From NCBI RefSeq assembly GCF_037482405.1, contig NZ_JBBHZZ010000004.1, positions 1-64,000 on the forward strand: a stretch of DNA of 64,000 bases, written 5' to 3'. Position numbers and translations under genes: made by a program. Positions 48,504 to 56,755 of the stretch are shown one piece after another (the stretch's first letter is position 1; each line of letters starts with the position of its first letter). The stretch is from Pseudokineococcus marinus. GTDB lineage: Bacteria; Actinomycetota; Actinomycetes; Actinomycetales; Quadrisphaeraceae. A model generated the notes under the pieces. The model saw only the letters and a program-made list of their open reading frames with translations, did not search any database and was not told where the DNA came from.

Positions 48504-49433
48504 TCAGCCCCTCAGCTCCAGCGTGCAGCACTTCACCGAGCCGCCGCCCTTGAGCAGCTCCGACAGGTCGACCGGCACCGGGACGTACCCCCGCGCCGCC
48601 AGCGCGTCGGCGGTGCGGCGCGCGGCCGCGGGGAGGACGACGTGGAGCCCGTCGGAGACGGCGTTGAGCGCGAGCACGGCGGCGTCGTCCTCGTCGACGA
48701 GGAGGGCGCCGGGGAAGAGCCGCGCCAGGACGGCGCGACCCTCGTCGTCGAAGGCCGAGGGCACGTAGGCGACGTCGTCGTCCGCGAGCACGGCGAGGGC
48801 CGTGTCGAGGTGGTAATACCGCGGGTCGACGAGGCGCAGGCCCACGACCTCGGCGCCCAGCACGCGCGCGGCCTCCTCGTGCGCCGCCGGCGCCGTCCGG
48901 TACCCCGTGCCGGCCAGGACGCGGTCGCCGACGACGAGGAAGTCGCCCTCGCCCTCGCCGACGTGCTCGGGGTCGTGGACGTCGACGCCCCGCGAGCGCA
49001 GCCAGGCGGCGAAGGCGGGTCCCTCGGCCGCGCGCTCGGGGTGGGCGAAGCGGGCCCCGAGCGCCCGGCCGCCGAGGACGACCCCGCCGTTCGCCGCGAA
49101 GACCATGTCGGGCTGCCCCGGCAGCGGCGGCACGAGGTCGACCTCGTGCCCGAGGTCGAGGTAGGTGCGCCGCAGCTCCTCCCACTGCGCGACGGCGAGG
49201 TCGCGGTCGACCGGGACGCGGACGTCCATCCACGGGTTGATGGCGTAGCGCACCTCGAAGTGCTCGGGACGGCACATCGCGTAGCGCCGCGGCATGGCCC
49301 GCCGGGGCGGGAGGGCGGACGGCGCCGTCTCCGCACGAGGGGCGGGCACGGCGGCGACCGGCGACGTCGTCGCGGCGGGCGGCGTCGTCGCGGCGGGCGG
49401 GACGGTCGGGCGGGTGGCGGTGGTGTCGCTCAC
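48504..49433 (-). CDS. Dimethylargininase (NG,NG-dimethylarginine dimethylaminohydrolase)
   Basis: This is a 309-residue member of the guanidino-group-modifying superfamily. After a 45-residue Thr/Ala/Pro leader come MCRPEHFEVRYAINPWM, PDMVFAANGG, GEGEGDFLV, the catalytic His in RYYHLDTALAVL, LNAVSDGLHVVLP and the nucleophile Cys in GGSVKCCTLELRG near the C-terminus. It should hydrolyse dimethylarginine or a related guanidine to citrulline and an amine. It is divergent from an Lrp-type regulator. GGAGG precedes GTG 49433. Arginine deiminase, a relative, lies elsewhere in the window. Confidence 0.85.
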   Translation of the reverse strand: MSDTTATRPTVPPAATTPPAATTSPVAAVPAPRAETAPSALPPRRAMPRRYAMCRPEHFEVRYAINPWMDVRVPVDRDLAVAQWEELRRTYLDLGHEVDLVPPLPGQPDMVFAANGGVVLGGRALGARFAHPERAAEGPAFAAWLRSRGVDVHDPEHVGEGEGDFLVVGDRVLAGTGYRTAPAAHEEAARVLGAEVVGLRLVDPRYYHLDTALAVLADDDVAYVPSAFDDEGRAVLARLFPGALLVDEDDAAVLALNAVSDGLHVVLPAAARRTADALAARGYVPVPVDLSELLKGGGSVKCCTLELRG

Positions 49434-49589
49434 CGGGACCTCCGGGGTCGGGCACGAGTGCGGGGAGGGGCGCCGGCGGCCCGGCGCCCGCGGGACGTCA
49501 GCGGGCGGTGCGGCGCCGGCGCCGTCCCGTGCCGCGGACGCTACGAGCGGGGAGAGCCACGGCCAAGGCCGCCTGCGTGCGCGTCAGCG

Positions 49590-49633
49590 GCGATCCGTTG
49601 CGCGTGCGTGCGACGATCGGCGATCTGCTGCGC
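49590..49633. promoter_or_regulatory. Paired direct repeats, candidate Lrp operators
   Basis: GCGATCCGTTGCGC (49590-49603) and GCGATCTGCTGCGC (49620-49633) match at 12 of 14 bases and start exactly 30 bases apart, about three helical turns. They lie in the region between the divergent dimethylargininase and Lrp genes, just before the Lrp start. Lrp proteins bind such phased sites as wrapped octamers. Confidence 0.45.
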
Positions 49634-49656
49634 GACACCGAGGAGGCTGATGAGGC

Positions 49657-50112
49657 GTGGACGGGCTGGACGAGGGCATCCTGCGGGCGCTGGTGGCCGA
49701 CGCCCGCGCGACCTTCGCCGAGATCGGCGCCGAGGTCGGCCTGTCGGCCCCCGCCGTGAAGCGCCGGGTCGACCGGCTCGTGGCGACCGGGGCGGTGCGC
49801 GGCTTCACCGCCGTCGTCGACCCGGCGGCGCTGGGCTGGGGCACCGAGGCCTACGTCGAGGTGCGCTGCGAGGGCCCCGTCTCACCTCGGGAGCTGCGGC
49901 GGCGCCTCGTCGGCATCCCCGAGGTGGTCGAGGCGGTGACGGTCACGGGCCGGGCCGACGCGCTCCTGCACCTGCTCGCCCGCGACGTCCAGCACCTCGA
50001 GAGGGCGCTCGAGCGCGTGCGCGACGAGCTCGACGTCGCCGCCACCGAGTCCGTCATCGTCCTGTCGCGGCTGCTCGACCGCGCCCGGCCGGGGCACGCG
50101 GGCGGGGACTGA
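49657..50112 (+). CDS. Lrp/AsnC family transcriptional regulator
   Basis: This 151-residue regulator has an N-terminal HTH (DEGILRALVADARATFAEIGAEVGLSAPAVKRRVDRLVATGAVRGFTAVVDP) and a C-terminal RAM effector domain (EAYVEVRC, VVEAVTVTGRADALLHLLARDVQHLE). It probably controls the divergent dimethylargininase gene in response to an amino acid such as arginine or citrulline; this is inferred from the layout. GTG 49657 follows GGAGG and GATGAGG. Confidence 0.9.
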   Translation: MDGLDEGILRALVADARATFAEIGAEVGLSAPAVKRRVDRLVATGAVRGFTAVVDPAALGWGTEAYVEVRCEGPVSPRELRRRLVGIPEVVEAVTVTGRADALLHLLARDVQHLERALERVRDELDVAATESVIVLSRLLDRARPGHAGGD

Positions 50113-50146
50113 CAACCGGAGCACGCGCGGGGCGCCCGCCGCGCGC

Positions 50147-50152
50147 CACCAT
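50147..50152 (+). promoter_or_regulatory. Candidate leaderless -10 (CACCAT)
   Basis: CACCAT ends six bases before GTG 50159. It lacks the first T, but the geometry matches the other leaderless sites. Confidence 0.35.
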
Positions 50153-50158
50153 GGCCCC

Positions 50159-50740
50159 GTGCCCGCCGCGCGACGACGACGCCTCCTCGTGGCCGACCTG
50201 GCCGTCAAGGCGGTCGTCCTCGGCCTCCTGGGCCTGGCGCTCGCCGTCCCCGAGTGGGAGCGCTTCTCCGACAAGGCGATGGACGCCCGGGCCGTCGTCT
50301 ACCCGATCGGCCTCCTCCTCGTGCCCGCGGCCTGGCTGCTCGTCGGCCGCCCGCGCGGCGCGGCGTACCCCCTGCTCGCCGACCTGCTCGTCAGCCTCCC
50401 CTGGGCGGTCGACCTGCTCGGCAACGCCCTCGACCTCTTCGACGCCGTCGTGTGGTTCGACGACGCCGCCCACCTCGTCAACTGGGCAATGCTCGCCGCC
50501 GCGCTGGCGCTCCTGCTGCCCCGCGGGCTGCCGCCGGGCGTCCGGGTGCTCCTCGTCGCCGGGTGCGGGTGCCTGGCGGCGCTCGTCTGGGAGGTCGGCG
50601 AGTACGCGACCTTCGTCCGCGGCGGCCCGGAGGAGGCGACGGCGTACGCCGACACCCTGGGCGACATGGTGCTCGGCACCCTCGGCGCGCTGCTGGCGGG
50701 CGCCGTCGTCACGCGGCTGCGGGCGCGCGGCCCGCGCTGA
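50159..50740 (+). CDS. Small multi-pass membrane protein (DUF2238/YjdF-like)
   Basis: This 193-residue protein has about six hydrophobic helices. Conserved-looking polar residues lie within or next to helices: FDAVVWFDDAAHLVNWAML and ALVWEVGEY, then DTLGDMVLGTLGALLAG. This pattern (Asp-Asp-x-x-His, Glu in W-E-x-x-E, and Asp in the last helix) is like the YjdF/DUF2238 group. Function is unknown. A 16-bp inverted repeat follows the gene. Confidence 0.65.
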   Translation: MPAARRRRLLVADLAVKAVVLGLLGLALAVPEWERFSDKAMDARAVVYPIGLLLVPAAWLLVGRPRGAAYPLLADLLVSLPWAVDLLGNALDLFDAVVWFDDAAHLVNWAMLAAALALLLPRGLPPGVRVLLVAGCGCLAALVWEVGEYATFVRGGPEEATAYADTLGDMVLGTLGALLAGAVVTRLRARGPR

Positions 50741-50791
50741 GCCGGACGGGCGCGGACTCCGAGGGCCGCCCGCGCCGAGGCGCGAGCACGA

Positions 50792-50842
50792 GCGCGGACC
50801 TCGAGGGGCGGCGGACGGCGCGTCGGCCCTCGAGGTCCGCGC
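50792..50842. repeat. Perfect 16-bp inverted repeat
   Basis: The arms GCGCGGACCTCGAGGG (50792-50807) and CCCTCGAGGTCCGCGC (50827-50842) are perfect complements around 19 bases. A near copy of the left arm (GCGCGGACTCCGAGGG) begins at 50751. It lies between two plus-strand genes and may act as a terminator for the membrane protein gene; there is no T-run. Confidence 0.85.
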
Positions 50843-50886
50843 CCGCCGACGCGGAGACGGAGGGCGCCCTGCCAGGCTGTCCCGTC

Positions 50887-51474
50887 GTGGACCCCGACCG
50901 GCGGACGCCCCGCCTGCTCCTGCGCCGGTGGCGCCCCGAGGACCGCGAGCCCTTCGCCGCGATGGGCGCCGACCCGCGGGTCATGGAGCACTTCCCGGCG
51001 CTCCTCGACCGGGCGGCGAGCGACTCCCTGGTCGACCGCGCGGACGCCCACCTCGCCGAGCACGGGTGGGGGCTGTGGGCCCTCGAGGTGGCCGACCCGG
51101 CCGCGCCCGACGACGCCGGGCGGTTCGCCGGCTTCACCGGGCTGGCCCGGCCGCGCTTCGAGGCGACCTTCACGCCCTGCGTCGAGGTGGGCTGGCGCCT
51201 GCCGGCGTGGGCCTGGGGGCGGGGCTACGCCACCGAGGCGGCGCGCGCGGCGCTGCGCGCGGCCTTCGTCGACGTCGGGCTCGAGGAGGTCGTGTCCTTC
51301 ACGGCCCGGACGAACACCCGCTCGCAGGCCGTCATGGCCCGGCTCGGGATGCGCCGCGACCCGGCCGAGGACTTCGAGCACCCCCTCCCGCCCGGGCACC
51401 GCCTGCGGCCGCACGTCCTGCACCGCCTCGACGCCGCGACGTGGCGCAGGGACGCCGTCACGCCGGAGCGCTGA
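50887..51474 (+). CDS. GNAT family N-acetyltransferase (RimJ/RimL type)
   Basis: This 195-residue acetyltransferase has the RimJ-like start TPRLLLRRWRPEDREPFAAMGADPRVMEHFPALL, the acetyl-CoA loop WAWGRGYATEAARAALRAAF and the C-terminal SFTARTNTRSQAVMARLGM. The substrate is unknown. GTG 50887 starts where the domain starts. Its 3' end overlaps the convergent thioesterase gene by 17 bases. Confidence 0.85.
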   Translation: MDPDRRTPRLLLRRWRPEDREPFAAMGADPRVMEHFPALLDRAASDSLVDRADAHLAEHGWGLWALEVADPAAPDDAGRFAGFTGLARPRFEATFTPCVEVGWRLPAWAWGRGYATEAARAALRAAFVDVGLEEVVSFTARTNTRSQAVMARLGMRRDPAEDFEHPLPPGHRLRPHVLHRLDAATWRRDAVTPER

Positions 51475-51919
51475 TCCCGGCCAGCCGCGCCCGGAGCGGC
51501 TCGGGCACGGGCACCGGCTCTCCCGTCGCCGCGTCCACGGCGACGTGCACCCAGGTGCCGCGGGCGACGAGGGCGCCGTCGCGCTGCCGGAACAGGCCGA
51601 GGTCGTAGGTCATGCTCGAGCGCCCGACGCGGGTGGAGCGCAGCCCGACCTCGAGCACCTCGGGGTAGTGGGCCGAGCGCCGGTAGGTGCACGAGGACTG
51701 CACGACGACGGGCCGGAAGCCGCCCGCGAGCAGGCCGAGGTCGTCGCCGTCGAGCAGCCAGCCGGTGATGGTCGTGTCCATCGCCGAGTAGTAGACGGTG
51801 TTGTTGAGGTGCCCGAAGGCGTCCTCGTCGTTCCAGCGCGTGGGGAAGGCGCGCCGGTGCGGGTAGTCCTCCCGCGTCGGGTCGGGCCCGCGCTCCGCGA
51901 CGGGCTCCCCGGCGCTCAC
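51458..51919 (-). CDS. YbgC/FadM-type acyl-CoA thioesterase
   Basis: This 153-residue hot-dog fold thioesterase has the family signature RWNDEDAFGHLNNTVYYSAMD (conserved Asp, Asn-Asn) and SCTYRRSAHYPEVLEVGLRSTRVGRSSMTYDLGLF. It hydrolyses acyl-CoA. I chose GTG 51919 because GGGAG lies eight bases upstream and the domain begins soon after. The 272 bases upstream (51920-52191) contain no gene that I can support. Confidence 0.88.
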   Translation of the reverse strand: MSAGEPVAERGPDPTREDYPHRRAFPTRWNDEDAFGHLNNTVYYSAMDTTITGWLLDGDDLGLLAGGFRPVVVQSSCTYRRSAHYPEVLEVGLRSTRVGRSSMTYDLGLFRQRDGALVARGTWVHVAVDAATGEPVPVPEPLRARLAGISAPA

Positions 51920-52191
51920 GCGGACGCTCCCGCGCCGGACCGCCCGGCCTCCGCGAGCGCCACCGCGCCGCCACCCAGCCTCGACATCCGCACCGCCCCG
52001 TCCTCCTCGACAGCTCCGCGGGCACCGTAGCCGCGCTCCGCACACCACCGTCGGCGGGCCACCACCGCCGGAGCCTCCGCCGTCGGGTGCTCCGCCCGGC
52101 GCGCCGGGTGGGGCCCGCCGCGGGCGGGCGGGGTCACGCCCGCGGCGGGTGCTCGGGGGCCGGGGGTCCGCAGCGGACCCCGGCGGGGAGG

Positions 52192-53628
52192 TCAGCGCCG
52201 GCCGCTGGACTCGAGGTCGGAGGGCGTGCCGGCCTCCGGCGTGCGGGCGTTCGTGACGGCGACCGGGTCGGCGCTGGGCGCCGTCGTCGTCGGGCCGTGG
52301 TCGTCGACCATGGTCCGCTCGTCGAAGGGATCGTCGCCGGCGAGGACGCGGCGCACCCGGTCGCGGTCCAGCGCCTTCGTCCAGTGCCCGATGAGCAGGG
52401 TCGCGATGGCGTTGCCGGAGAAGTTGGTCAGCGCGCGCGCCTCGGACATGAAGCGGTCGATGCCGACGATGAGGCCGACGCCGTCGACGAGCTCCGGGCG
52501 GTGGCTCTGCAGGCCGCCGGCGAGGGTCGCCAGGCCGGCGCCCGTGACCCCGGCCGCACCCTTCGACGCGATGATCATGAAGACGAGCAGGGAGACCTGC
52601 TCGCCGATGCTGAAGGGCGCCCCGGTCGCCTCGGCGATGAAGAGCGACGCCATCGTCAGGTAGATGGCCGTGCCGTCGAGGTTGAACGAGTAGCCGACCG
52701 GGACGGTGATCCCGACGACGGAGCGGTCGACGCCGGCGTGCTCCATCTTGGCGATGAGGCGCGGCAGGGCGGTCTCCGACGACGACGTCGAGACGATGAG
52801 CAGCAGCTCCCGGCCCAGGTACCTCAGCAGCGAGAAGACGGACAGGCCCGTGACGACGCGCAGCAGCGTCCCGAGCACGCCGAAGACGAAGATGAGGCAG
52901 GTCACGTAGAAGGCGAGCATGACGAGCAGGAGGCCGCGGATGGCGTCCCAGCCGGTCTCGCCCGTGACGCCGGCGATGGCGCCGAAGGCCCCGACCGGCG
53001 CGACCCACATGATCATCGCGAGGACCTTGAAGACGACCTTCTGGAAGACCGCGATGCCGCGCAGCGCCGCCTGGCCCGTCGAGCCGAGGGCCTGCACGGC
53101 GAAGCCGATGAGGATGGCGACGAAGAGGGTGGACAGCACCGAGTCGCCGGTCAGCGGCGAGACCAGCGTCGTCGGGATGATGGACAGGACGAAGCCGAGC
53201 GTCCCGCCCTCGCCCTCCTCGCCGGTGTCCTGGACCTCGTAGCCCGGGTTCGGGTAGTCGATGCCCGCACCGGGCTGGACGATGTTGCCCACGACGAGGC
53301 CGATGGCCAGCGCGAACGTCGACATCCCGAGGAAGTAGACGAGGGCGAGGCCGCCCACCTTGCCGACCTGCGCGGCGGCGCGGATCGACCCGATGCCGAG
53401 CACGATGGTGCAGAAGATGACCGGCGAGATCATCATCTTCACGAGGTCCACGAAGCCCGTGCCGATCGGCTTGAGCGCGACGCCCGTGTCCGGGAAGGCG
53501 AGGCCCACGGTGGCGCCCAGGACGACGGCCACGATGACCGCGATGTAGAGCCAGTGGGTGCGGTCGCGCCCGGCCGGCGCGGCGGTGGGGGTCTGCTGCC
53601 GGTCCACCGGCGGCGGCTGCGTGGCCAT
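52192..53628 (-). CDS. dctA: Dicarboxylate/amino acid:cation symporter (DctA-like)
   Basis: This 478-residue DAACS transporter has the first helix WLYIAVIVAVVLGATVG, LVKMMISPVIFCTIVLGIGSI, the serine-rich re-entrant loop IVSTSSSETALPRL and the Asn-Leu-Asp motif VGYSFNLDGTAIYLTMAS, plus SKGAAGVTGAG and SEARALTNFSGNAIATLL. It imports C4-dicarboxylates with H+ or Na+. The C-terminus has about 55 extra polar residues. It diverges from the CitA/DcuS-type sensor pair, which is the usual arrangement for dicarboxylate control. GAGGAG precedes ATG 53628. Confidence 0.92.
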   Translation of the reverse strand: MATQPPPVDRQQTPTAAPAGRDRTHWLYIAVIVAVVLGATVGLAFPDTGVALKPIGTGFVDLVKMMISPVIFCTIVLGIGSIRAAAQVGKVGGLALVYFLGMSTFALAIGLVVGNIVQPGAGIDYPNPGYEVQDTGEEGEGGTLGFVLSIIPTTLVSPLTGDSVLSTLFVAILIGFAVQALGSTGQAALRGIAVFQKVVFKVLAMIMWVAPVGAFGAIAGVTGETGWDAIRGLLLVMLAFYVTCLIFVFGVLGTLLRVVTGLSVFSLLRYLGRELLLIVSTSSSETALPRLIAKMEHAGVDRSVVGITVPVGYSFNLDGTAIYLTMASLFIAEATGAPFSIGEQVSLLVFMIIASKGAAGVTGAGLATLAGGLQSHRPELVDGVGLIVGIDRFMSEARALTNFSGNAIATLLIGHWTKALDRDRVRRVLAGDDPFDERTMVDDHGPTTTAPSADPVAVTNARTPEAGTPSDLESSGRR

Positions 53629-53743
53629 GGGTCTCCTCGTCGAGAGCGTCGTCGGCGCGCGCCGACGCGCGCCGAGCCGGGCGGCAGCCTGCGGCCCGGT
53701 GCGCGGCCGGTGCACCCTTGCGTGCCTTGCGTCCGCGGCGGTC

Positions 53744-53749
53744 CACACT
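53744..53749 (+). promoter_or_regulatory. Candidate leaderless -10 (CACACT) of the sensor kinase
   Basis: CACACT ends six bases before GTG 53756, in the 127-base region divergent from dctA. Confidence 0.4.
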
Positions 53750-53755
53750 GGCGGC

Positions 53756-55519
53756 GTGCCGAGCAGCCGCCGGGGGCCCCGCAGCGTCGCGGCGCACCTC
53801 ATGTGGTGGCAGGCCCTCGTCGTCCTCGCCGTCGTCGCCGTCGGCGCGGTGCTCGCGGGGGTGGACGCGCGCCGCGACGCCGAGCGCAGCGCGGGCGAGC
53901 GGGCGTCCGCGGTGGCGGAGACGGTCGCCGACGCCCCGGAGGTGCTGGCCGCCGCGACGGGCGACCTCGACGACGCCGCGCGGACGGCGGCCCTGCAGCC
54001 CTTCGCGGAGCGGGTGCGGGCGGAGACCGGGACGTCCTTCGTCGTCGTCATGGCCCCGGACGGCACGCGCTGGACGCACCCCGACCCGGCGCAGGTCGGC
54101 GGCACCTACCTGGGCTCGCGCGCCGCCGCCCTGGCCGGCGGCCGGGTCCTCGAGACGTACACGGGGACGCTGGGCCCCTCGGTGCGCGCCGTCGTGCCCG
54201 TGCGCGCCGCCGGCCCGGGCGGCGCGGAGAGCGGCCCCGTCGTCGCCCTCGTCTCCGCGGGCATCTCCGTGGCCGCGGTGGGCCGCGAGGTCGCCCGCGA
54301 CGTGCACGTCGTCGCGGTCGCCGGCGGCGCCGTGCTCGTCCTCGCCCTGGGCGGCTCCTACCTCGTGGCCCGCCGGGCGCGCCGGCTGACGCTCGGCCTG
54401 GCGGGGCCGGAGCTCGCGCGGATGTTCACCTACTACGACACCGTGCTCCGGTCGGTGCGCGAGGGGCTCCTGCTCGTCGACCCCGGCGGGAGGGTGCAGC
54501 TGGTCAACGCCGAGGCCCGCCGGCTGCTCGACCTGCCGGACGCCGACGACGACGTCGTCGGGCGGCCGGTGGCGCAGCTGCCGCTCCCGGCGGCCCTCGT
54601 GCGCCTGCTGACGGCCGACGACGAGGCCGCCGACGAGGTGCTCCTCACGACCCGGCGCGTGCTCGTCGCGTCCGTCCGCGCGGCGCGCGCCCCGGGCGTC
54701 GGCCCGGACGGCGGGGCGGTGGGCGCGGGGACGAGGACGGACGCGACGTCGGCCACCGGCGCCGTCGCCGGGCGGGTGGTCACGCTGCGCGACCGCACCG
54801 ACCTGCTGGCGCTGACCGACGAGCTCGAGACGACGCGCTCGCTGGCCGAGGCGCTCCGCAGCCAGGCCCACGAGTTCTCCAACCGGCTGCACACGGTCGT
54901 GCAGCTCGTCGAGATGGGGCGGGTGGACGAGGCGGTCGACCTCGCCGTCGACGAGCTGGCCGAGGCGCAGGCGCTCACCGACCACGTCGTCGGGGCCGTC
55001 GACGAGCCCGTCGTGGCGGCGCTGCTCCTGGGCGCCAGCGCCCGGGCGGGCGAGCGGGGGGTCGAGCTCGTCGTCGCCGCCGGCAGCGCCCTCGACGAGG
55101 GCGCGCTGGAGCGCACGGGCACGCCGGTGCGCGACGTGCTCACGGTGCTCGGCAACCTCCTCGACAACGCCGTCGACGCCGCCGCGACGGCGCGGGACGC
55201 CTCGGACGGGGGCAGCGGCGGCGGCGCCCTCGTCGAGGTCCACCTCGGCCTGGACGCCGAGGGGCTCGCCGTGGAGGTGAGCGACTCCGGCCGCGGGCTG
55301 TCCGCCGAGGAGGCCGGGGCCGCCTTCCGGCGCGGCTGGTCCACCAAGGACGACGGGCGGCGCCTGCACGGCCGCGGCCTGGGGCTGGCGCTCGTCGGCC
55401 AGACGGTCGAGCGTCTCGGGGGGCGGGTCGAGGTCGACCGCTCGGTGCTCGGCGGCGCCCGCTTCCGCGTGCTGCTGCCGGCGCAGGTGGCCCCCGAGGG
55501 ACGACGGGCGGCGCTGTGA
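53756..55519 (+). CDS. CitA/DcuS-family sensor histidine kinase
   Basis: This 587-residue membrane kinase has TM1 (WWQALVVLAVVAVGAVLAGV, about 18-37), an extracytoplasmic Cache/PASp domain (about 40-180; FAERVRAETGTSFVVVMAPDGTRWTHPDP, GTYLGSRAAALAGGRVL), TM2 (VVAVAGGAVLVLALGGSYLV), a cytoplasmic PAS region (LLVDPGGRVQLVNAEARRLLDLP), the phospho-His block LRSQAHEFSNRLHTVVQLVEMG, N box LGNLLDNAVDAAA and G boxes SDSGRGLS and GRGLGLALV. Family members sense citrate or C4-dicarboxylates; the adjacent transporter supports this. The start codon choice fits TM1 near the N-terminus. Confidence 0.92.
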   Translation: MPSSRRGPRSVAAHLMWWQALVVLAVVAVGAVLAGVDARRDAERSAGERASAVAETVADAPEVLAAATGDLDDAARTAALQPFAERVRAETGTSFVVVMAPDGTRWTHPDPAQVGGTYLGSRAAALAGGRVLETYTGTLGPSVRAVVPVRAAGPGGAESGPVVALVSAGISVAAVGREVARDVHVVAVAGGAVLVLALGGSYLVARRARRLTLGLAGPELARMFTYYDTVLRSVREGLLLVDPGGRVQLVNAEARRLLDLPDADDDVVGRPVAQLPLPAALVRLLTADDEAADEVLLTTRRVLVASVRAARAPGVGPDGGAVGAGTRTDATSATGAVAGRVVTLRDRTDLLALTDELETTRSLAEALRSQAHEFSNRLHTVVQLVEMGRVDEAVDLAVDELAEAQALTDHVVGAVDEPVVAALLLGASARAGERGVELVVAAGSALDEGALERTGTPVRDVLTVLGNLLDNAVDAAATARDASDGGSGGGALVEVHLGLDAEGLAVEVSDSGRGLSAEEAGAAFRRGWSTKDDGRRLHGRGLGLALVGQTVERLGGRVEVDRSVLGGARFRVLLPAQVAPEGRRAAL

Positions 55520-56238
55520 CGACGGCCGGGGCCGGGGGCCCGCGCGACCGCGACCTCGTCGTCCTCGTGGTGGAGGACGAGCCGGTCGCCGCCGCCGCCC
55601 ACCGGGGGCACGTGGACGCGGTCCCGGGCTTCCGGGCCCTCCCGCCCGCCGCCACGGCCGCCGAGGCGCTGATGCGGCTGCGCGGCGCGGAGGGCGCGGC
55701 CGTCGACCTCGTGCTCCTCGACATGCACCTGCCCGACCGGTCCGGGCTCGACGTCGTCCGCGCCCTGCGCGCGGCGGGGCGGTGGACGGACGTGCTCGCC
55801 GTCACCTCGGCGCGGGAGCTGTCGACGGTGCGGGCGGCGACGTCGCTCGGCGTCGTCGGGTACCTGCTCAAGCCCTTCGCCGGGGCGGCGCTGCGGGAGC
55901 GGCTGCGGCAGTACGCGGCGGCGCGCGGCCCCGCCGACGCCGACGGCGCGGCGCTCTCCCAGGCCGAGGTGGACCGCCTGCTGTCCGGCCACCTCGTGCC
56001 CGGGGAGGAGCCGCCCGCCCGCGGGGGCGGGCTGTCGGAGGAGACGCTGGCGGCCGTGGTGGCCGTGCTCCGGGAGGCGTCGTCGTCGGCGGCCGAGGTG
56101 GCCACCCGGGTCGGCGTCGGGCGGGTGACGGCGCGTCGCTACCTCGAGCACCTCGTGGGCACGGGCGCCGCCGACCGGCGTCCCCGCTACGGCGGGGCGG
56201 GTCGCCCGGAGCTGGAGTACCGGTGGACGGCGTCGTGA
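55516..56238 (+). CDS. CitB/DcuR-family response regulator
   Basis: This 240-residue regulator has a receiver (VVLVVEDEPVAAAAH, phospho-Asp in LVLLDMHLPDRSGLD, Lys in YLLKPFAG) and a C-terminal HTH (ASSSAAEVATRVGVGRVTARRYLEHLVGTGAADRRPRYGGAGRPELEYRW) of the CitB type. It is coupled to the kinase by GTGA. Its likely target is the divergent dctA. Confidence 0.93.
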   Translation: MTTAGAGGPRDRDLVVLVVEDEPVAAAAHRGHVDAVPGFRALPPAATAAEALMRLRGAEGAAVDLVLLDMHLPDRSGLDVVRALRAAGRWTDVLAVTSARELSTVRAATSLGVVGYLLKPFAGAALRERLRQYAAARGPADADGAALSQAEVDRLLSGHLVPGEEPPARGGGLSEETLAAVVAVLREASSSAAEVATRVGVGRVTARRYLEHLVGTGAADRRPRYGGAGRPELEYRWTAS

Positions 56239-56326
56239 GGCGACCGGCCGGGCCGGTGCCGGACGGGGCGGGCGTCGGACGGGGCGTCGGACGGGGCGTC
56301 GAGCGGGGCGCCGGGCGACGAGGCGC

Positions 56327-56734
56327 TCAGGACGGGTAGGGGCGCAGGCAGCTGGCGGGCAGCCATCCCGTGACGACGCCCGCCGTCCCCGCGGCGCCCG
56401 CGCTGCCGTCGTCGCCGAGCGCGTAGGCGACCCGCGCCTCCCAGGCGCCGCCGCGGTCGCGGCGCCAGCCCGCGACCACGCCGGGCATGGGGTCGGCGTC
56501 GGGCATGAGCACCCAGCAGTGCGTGCCGCGCCCGCCGCGCGCCCGCCCCTCCGCCCGCCGCCCCTCGCCCCGGCGCTGGTCCACCACCTGCTCCGCGCTC
56601 CCCTCGTGCTCGACCCCCTCGTGACCGTCGTGCCGGTCGGCCAGCGAGCGGCGGAAGGCCGCCGCCCTGCTGCTCGACCACCCGCCGCCCACGCGAGCAG
56701 GTTCGCACAGGTGTTCGAGTGATCGCACGGGCAT
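56327..56734 (-). CDS. Small hypothetical protein with WVLMPDADPMPG core
   Basis: This is 135 residues as drawn from ATG 56734. The last 65 residues (HCWVLMPDADPMPGVVAGWRRD, WEARVAYALGDDG, GVVTGWLPASCLRPYP) have the look of a conserved small beta-rich actinobacterial domain; the first half is low complexity. GTG 56692 would remove 14 residues and would place a LexA-like box just upstream, so the start is uncertain. It lies 21 bases after the ribokinase stop on the same strand. Function is unknown. Confidence 0.55.
   Translation of the reverse strand: MPVRSLEHLCEPARVGGGWSSSRAAAFRRSLADRHDGHEGVEHEGSAEQVVDQRRGEGRRAEGRARGGRGTHCWVLMPDADPMPGVVAGWRRDRGGAWEARVAYALGDDGSAGAAGTAGVVTGWLPASCLRPYPS
56701..56717. 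promoter_or_regulatory. LexA-like (SOS box) sequence
   Basis: The minus strand reads CGAACACCTGTGCGAAC. Its first 14 bases fit the actinobacterial SOS box CGAAC-N4-GTTCG with one mismatch (GTGCG). It lies inside or just upstream of the small gene, depending on which start is used. A single weak box has low weight. Confidence 0.3.
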
Positions 56735-56755
56735 CCCCCGGTCAGGGGCCCGCCG

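Noticed and set aside
51916..52191. Short frames between the thioesterase and dctA genes
   Set aside because: No motif, no ribosome binding site and poor codon bias; treated as non-coding.
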